Shown in pieces: positions 58,810 to 64,000 of a stretch of 64,000 nt of DNA. Source of the DNA: Drechslerella dactyloides (Eukaryota > Ascomycota > Orbiliomycetes > Orbiliales > Orbiliaceae); assembly GCA_020064725.1 (NCBI GenBank), contig JAGTWJ010000001.1, forward strand, positions 5,704,001 through 5,768,000, given 5' to 3'. The stretch's first letter is position 1, and every line of letters begins with the position of its first letter. The notes under the pieces are model-generated. The model was not told the DNA's origin. It did not search any database and was given only the letters and a program-made list of their open reading frames with translations. The position numbers were made by a program, and so were the translations under genes.

Positions 58810-61412
58810 CTACCCGTATCTGAAATAATACTCCCATTCAGGTTGCCTGTAATACTCCCTGTCAGGTTGCACTGCTCTGGTCTCAGGAGCAGTGGTTCGT
58901 CCCCAACTTGTCTTCAGCAGCTCACTCCTAAGCCTCTCTTTGAACCACATCTGAAATTCGATGTCGGTCAGTCCTATTTTCATCACAATATTGAAGTTGC
59001 AGTTGTAGTAGGTTTTGCGCCTCATCCCAGGAATCCCAAGAAATGAGACGGATTTCTCTGACGACTTGTGTTTATCAAACATGTCGATTGGGAGGCCAGT
59101 CATATCCGATCTTAACATACAGGCCGGCTTCACAGCTGTTTTTAGATTTCGTTAGTATCAAATAAGTATGCTACTTTGCAGCAAGTAGGCACAAATAAAT
59201 CTGGAACACCAATAGGCATATAGACACGTACCAGTCGTCATCCGAGTCGGTGGATCATCGAGCGTGCACATGACTATTTGGTCTTGCCAGATCTCAGGGG
59301 AGCCTTCAAAGTGGCGCAGAAATGATTTCGTGATATCCGCGACTCGACTTCCTTGTATCTTGTCGCCCTTTTTACCAACAATAGACGTCAACATTTATCT
59401 AGGAGATATTTCTCCGCATAGTGACGTCTCTTAAATCCGATTAGATAAGAAACATACCTTTTTGATCAGCCAATCGATTTGATTTTTTGCCATTAATTTT
59501 CCCGTCGTCGGCTGCGTGAATCGACGGTCATAGGATACGTCATGCTTCGCAGGATTCCACTCTTCGCAAACGCGAACTCCGTAGCTAGCTGGACAGACGC
59601 GGAGGGTGATCGAGTCTTCTTTTCCAAGGAGGAATTGTTGATGTGATTCTATGGCTCCACGAATGACCGCGAACTCACTAGGAATTTTTAGCGAAGCTGC
59701 ACCTTCGTGAATGAATCTGCAGAGAGTAACAGGGTAGAGCAGTTGCACCTACGCATCTCTTGGTTTGATGACTTCGATTTCACCACCAGAAAGACTCGAT
59801 GTGTATTCTTTTATCCGCTGGTGGAGGTACTTTGAAGACCCAAGACCTCCCACAAGAAAAATGGACTGCTCTTGTATGTTTCACAATCAGTAGACATATT
59901 ATAAATATGTATCCCCAAGCTAAGCAGCAGCAGATAAGCACGCATTTGGGATAAACTATTCTCCATTAACCAACCTTAACTGAAAGGCCCTGCCTTGCGC
60001 ATTCGACTAAATGCTCTCTTAAGCAGTCCAACGTTCCGTTGACTGATTCCTCGAACAGATCCCGCATCTTCTCCCTATGAAATTCGATTCGTTAGAATCG
60101 CCAGCTACCCAACACAAAGTATATGGCTTCATGTAAAAATTTTAGACAGGTCATATGTGCATACCTTGGAATGTGTATAAACCCCCCTTGAATGCCAAAA
60201 CTTTCTAAGTCTGGCGGCGACGTCCGGACTGTAATCTTTGGGGTCGACGGTCCATCATCGAATGTTTCTTTCCTATCCGAAAAGTGTTTGCACATTCGAT
60301 TTAAATCCCTCCTACCTTGCGGTCTTTGTAAGAATTCGGCGTGGCTTTCATTCAAACATTTATCGAATAGATACTTCTTGAAGGCCTCGTCGATTGTGAT
60401 TGAGCCGCAGGGTCGACCTGAGACGATATTGACTTGCTCTATCTTCGGCCTAGGCATATGCTCAACCACCTTGTATGAAGCGATATCCTACCAGGCATAC
60501 CATGATAGGTTAGACAAGCTTTGGGTCGGATATGAGGAATAATAAATAGGGTATATCTGTCTTACCACAGTGCCCCCACCTGCATCACAGAGAACAATGC
60601 ACTGTCCCGCAGGCATCAACCTTTTGATTCCATGATTGATAGTATAAAGAATTGCGGCCTCGGGCTCTCTAAGAGAAACCGAAAAGGTATGTCGCCCAAA
60701 TCCAGTTGCCTGGACCAAAGTCTTGAATTTCTGCACCTCGAACACTTCAAAAAGAGCGGGAACAGTAAATAGGACGTCATATTCCACGTCTTCTGGCCGC
60801 AATCCCTCGTCTTGGAAGGTAGCGAGCATATGTTCATACATGAGCCCCAGGAAGTCTTTGATCACTTGGTTAACTTTCTTGCCGAGTTCGACCCAAGTTG
60901 GTCTCACAGTCGTCCTCGAATTTTGGACTGTCTGTGACCTTCTCTGAGGTTTCGACTCGCCCTCGTCCGTTTCAAGAAACATTTTGAACAGTGAGCACCG
61001 CTGCTCCGCGTGATCCAACTCAGCGGCGAAGCCGAATGCATGCGGATGCCATTGATTTGTATTCGCGTCGAACGAGTAACTGACGACTGTCGGAACTTTG
61101 TAGAGCTTCCCAGGAGCTCCAGGCCAGTGGTCAATTTGACTAAATTGTTCATTTTCACCAACTGGCATGTAGGCGATCCCTAAGTTTTTATGATGATCGA
61201 GTCAGCTACGAGACCTGGCTCCGTCAATTCTGCAAAATCAAAGACATATGTTGATGCTGAGATTCAATTCGGCTTAAGGTGGTTGCTAGGAGTCGCGCTC
61301 CTACTTCCACCATGCAATAGTACGTCCAAGGTGTACGCCTAGAGCAGATTATCTTACCGGAGTAAGTCGTGCCAAAGTCAACGGCTATCGCCAGTTTCGA
61401 TTTCGTCTCCAT
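58810..61412 (-). CDS. Hsp70-like ATPase (fungal HSPA12-like)
   Basis: Eight exons (61412-61358, 61179-60566, 60487-60165, 60074-59975, 59868-59753, 59716-59458, 59367-59232, 59135-58810) join in frame to 642 residues. The actin/Hsp70 ATPase motifs are present: phosphate-1 AVDFGTTYSG, phosphate-2 LCDAGGGTVVDIASY, and the adenosine loop IFLVGGLGSSKYL. The C-terminal 200 residues do not resemble the canonical Hsp70 substrate-binding domain and there is no EEVD-type end. This is the divergent Hsp70-like family common in ascomycetes and related to animal HSPA12. Such genes often lie near other accessory genes; the client is unknown. The acceptor of the sixth intron (AAAAAG) lacks a pyrimidine tract but gives the expected IKKGDKI junction. 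Confidence 0.88.
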
Positions 61413-62867
61413 TTTCGAGCCTGAGTGTCTCTCTGGAAAGATTATATTGCGAGGATTATCAAGAACTGTTCGGAGGCAGAAAGTACAGATTACGCTCGTA
61501 TTATGGACTTTTATGATAGTTTATGTTGGAGAGGTATGAGTGTTCAGTTAATATATCTATCTCGCGCGCGCGGCCAAGCTGGTGATTAAAGTGTTAGTTA
61601 AGTTGCAGAAGAGGAAAGGTATATAGTCGGATGATGCGTAAGTCGATACGCAAGCCTTGGTATTAAATTTATAAAGCTTGTTCCAATGAATTCGATTTGC
61701 CCTTCTGTCTGTCGGAATGGTGCTACGCCACAGTGAACTCGAGAGCGATAATGTAACCAGCTCATGAAAAAATCCGTAGAGCTATCCTTTGATAGTAGAG
61801 GACTGCTGTTTCTGAGAATACACCTGAACCAAGAACTTCTGCAGACTTAGTATACAGCACAATACCCGGAGAGTTTATTATTAGAACATATAAGCGCTGT
61901 TTGCTACAACACGATCTATAATTCTCCAGTCCTTTATAGAGCAGAGTGAAATCGCTCGAGGTCAGGGAAGGCATCGCCGTCGAGAAATGTAAGTAAGGTG
62001 TGTTTGAAAGCTGCTGAGCCATATCTTGTGCTCGCTCTGTATCGGATAAGTTCTAGGCAACCAACATATTTGTAGCTATTCAGGCACCACGCGCAGCATA
62101 CTACACGGGAACGAATGGAGATTGCATCTTTGCTTGGCAGCTGTGCCACGGACCCGCTGAAAATGCAATTGTTGAGGCAATCAAATCCAGCACACGAGTT
62201 GCTTCAAAACTTCCATATATGGAATCCTCGCCTCCCGCCCACTTCCAGCAATCGGTGTTGACTTGAATCGATTCTAGGTCTTGTAGAAGGCTACATGCAG
62301 AGACGGGAGAAAAGACAGCAACAATGATATTAGCTTGCACAAGCAAACACAAAACGGCGACACCACGGCGATGAGCCATTGCATTGGCACCATTTGGTGG
62401 TACTGACCTATCTTGCATCCCAAATGGCACAAGTCTTATGCGCCCTGCCTGCTATCCGTGTTTGCTGATTTCGATATTGAAGGCTGGTGCTTTATATTTA
62501 GTTCGAGTCTCGAGGACGCTGACTATACCTGCGAATTTGACTAAATTAGTTCCCAGCCATAGTGACCTCTACTGATATCTGCTGATTCAGGCACTTAGCA
62601 CCTAGCCAAAGGTGTTATTTCATGCGCTCTAGTTATTCCTGAGGGCCGTTCTAATATGCACATCCCCAAGTTGGCATTGTCAAATTTGCAACTTTGAGAC
62701 CATGGCCAGGCCTGCAGGACCATAATATGGCCTACAAGGCCCTGACACCAAAGCCAGCTCTCAGGAGCAGACACGCACATCAAGTCACAATTCCAGTACT
62801 ATATCATAAATGTAAATTGATTCCTATATTTCCAGTAACCTCCTAAATATCGTCATGAGATCAAACA
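61413..62867. other. Intergenic between Hsp70-like and membrane protein genes
   Basis: Mostly non-coding; one possible small secreted protein on the minus strand (62101-62379) is listed separately. Contains both divergent promoters. Confidence 0.5.
62101..62379 (-). CDS. Possible small secreted protein, 92 aa
   Basis: A short frame starting MAHRRG with a hydrophobic stretch (VAVLCLLVQANIIVAVF) and Ser-Ala-Cys near residue 30 that could be a signal peptide. The mature part would be about 60 residues with three cysteines. No family is recognised and no second exon is convincing. Chance is a real alternative. Confidence 0.22.
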   Translation of the reverse strand: MAHRRGVAVLCLLVQANIIVAVFSPVSACSLLQDLESIQVNTDCWKWAGGEDSIYGSFEATRVLDLIASTIAFSAGPWHSCQAKMQSPFVPV

Positions 62868-64000
62868 ATGATATTGGACAATACAATCGCATCGGTTCAA
62901 CCATTGATTCAAAGAAGCGACCAACCACCAACCAAGCATAACCAAAGCATCAGTTCTACTACTCCCGCAGCTCCTCAGTCTTGCGTTTCAACCTCTATTG
63001 GAAACTCTACGCAGTCAAACCCAAGCTGTACAGAATTGGCCCACAGTAACTCAGGCTGGATGATAGCAGTCGGCTTAATAGTCTTCGTACTTGGAGCTAC
63101 GATGTTAGTTGTGTGCTGGTGGCGTCGAAACAGCCGTAGCTCCGTCCGCCAGAGTCAACTAAAATTCGGGCTTTGGGGAAGACTGAAGCCCGAAGATCCT
63201 GAGCACGAATACGATCTGGATCTTGATGGTACTACCGCAACAGACAACCTCTCATCCAGTCGCAGTGGCGGAATCATCATCAGCAGACCGCGGAGTAGGT
63301 GTACCTCTAGCCCCTCCTGAGATTTCTCCAAACTCTCGGCCCGTCCCCACTTCGTCCACAGTGCAGAATCTAATTCGTGAATATCATCGATCATATTTTA
63401 TCATATACGATAGAACCGATCAAAACCTTTAGATTTCCCAGTTTTTCAAACCGAGTACCTCCTCTCGATGACGCCGCGATATTGAAAGCATTCAACGAAC
63501 TCGACAACCGCATCACAGATCACGTCAGCAATTTCTGGCACAACGGCAGCACTACGTCTACGGAGTATCAAGAGTGCATCAGATCGCAACAGTCTAGGGC
63601 GTCTTGGTCTCGGATCCTACATGATGGACAGCCTTTACTGGTTGATCTTGCAGCTCGGACCCAAATGTTTCGCGCAATTCTTGCGTACCATGTCTATGCT
63701 ACAATCGTGGACTGGAAAGCACTATTCCCACAGCACGAAGATACCAAGGAAGCAGAAGGTACCCATTCTTGTCCTAACTCCTTCATCGAGATGCGACATC
63801 AGGATATCTTTAACTGACTTCGATATACTTCCTGCCATGAAAGATATGACTGCTCGTCGAGCTATATGCCGTAGCGTAGAATCGGGAACATCCAGCATCA
63901 GTATTGCTGAACGGGCAAACTTCATACGCGATCTTTTAGAAAGGGCATCCGAACATCATCTCCCCACACAGAGCAGAGATGAACGTTCGGATCTACGACG
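62868..64000 (+). CDS. Single-pass membrane protein, partial at right edge
   Basis: A gene cut by the window end. My model uses exons 62868-63298, 63433-63758 and 63844 onward. The N-terminal 60 residues are Ser/Thr/Gln-rich with one glycosylation sequon (NSTQ) and no cleavable signal peptide. A membrane helix follows at about residues 63-85 (MIAVGLIVFVLGATMLVVCW) with a basic stop-transfer WWRRN. The cytoplasmic part is helical, with RVPPLDDAAILKAFNELDN and VSNFWHNG, a pattern I associate with a fungal family of unknown function. An alternative first junction (donor 63229, acceptor ending 63310) would insert a short Pro-rich exon but then needs a weak donor. The third exon continues to the last base with an open frame. 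Confidence 0.6.

Noticed and set aside
63229..63432. Alternative three-exon start for the right-edge membrane protein with a Pro-rich exon from 63311
   Set aside because: The first junction is in frame, but the next would need a weak GTCCAC donor. The single intron 63299-63432 is simpler and in phase.
1..64000. CRISPR arrays, rRNA, retroelement reverse transcriptase or transposase genes
   Set aside because: No spaced direct repeats, rRNA core sequences or catalytic motifs of these elements were seen.

Overview
The window is nuclear DNA of a filamentous ascomycete (Pezizomycotina). Most genes carry short GT-AG introns of about 55-150 bases, genes lie on both strands without operons, and the conserved set is fungal: Stt4-type PI4-kinase, Gts1-like ArfGAP, fungal-rhodopsin membrane protein, CFEM-like protein, fungal Hsp70-like ATPase and molybdenum cofactor sulfurase with fused MOSC domain. 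I cannot place it to genus. The gene models below were spliced by hand. Each joins in frame with canonical sites, except the dienelactone hydrolase, which has a phase conflict. No function was checked by a database search.

Layout. 1-14360 is a gene-poor tract with one predicted secreted orphan (3660-4586) and a conspicuous density of the palindrome GCATGC. 14361-37509 is a dense housekeeping block: thioredoxin-PITH protein, ArfGAP, PI4-kinase Stt4, Mn-type CDF transporter, diphthamide factor Dph4, dienelactone hydrolase, THO subunit THOC5, a METTL21/FAM86-type methyltransferase and ornithine decarboxylase. 37510-41478 is a 4-kb non-coding stretch upstream of ornithine decarboxylase. 41479-64000 is more accessory: roadblock dynein light chain, rhodopsin-like seven-helix protein, an intronless orphan (45661-47043), peroxisomal enoyl-CoA isomerase, an unassigned methyltransferase, class III aminotransferase, molybdenum cofactor sulfurase, CFEM-like membrane protein, Hsp70-like ATPase, and a single-pass membrane protein cut by the right edge.

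How genes relate. Stt4 and the ArfGAP both act in phosphoinositide/Arf-dependent membrane traffic and lie head to head, 2.3 kb apart. THOC5 and the methyltransferase share a 152-base divergent promoter. The 48-56 kb interval groups four metabolic enzymes and the 57-64 kb interval groups two single-pass membrane proteins around an Hsp70-like ATPase. Either could be a functional cluster, but the sequence alone does not prove it. No tRNA, rRNA, CRISPR array or intact transposon was recognised.
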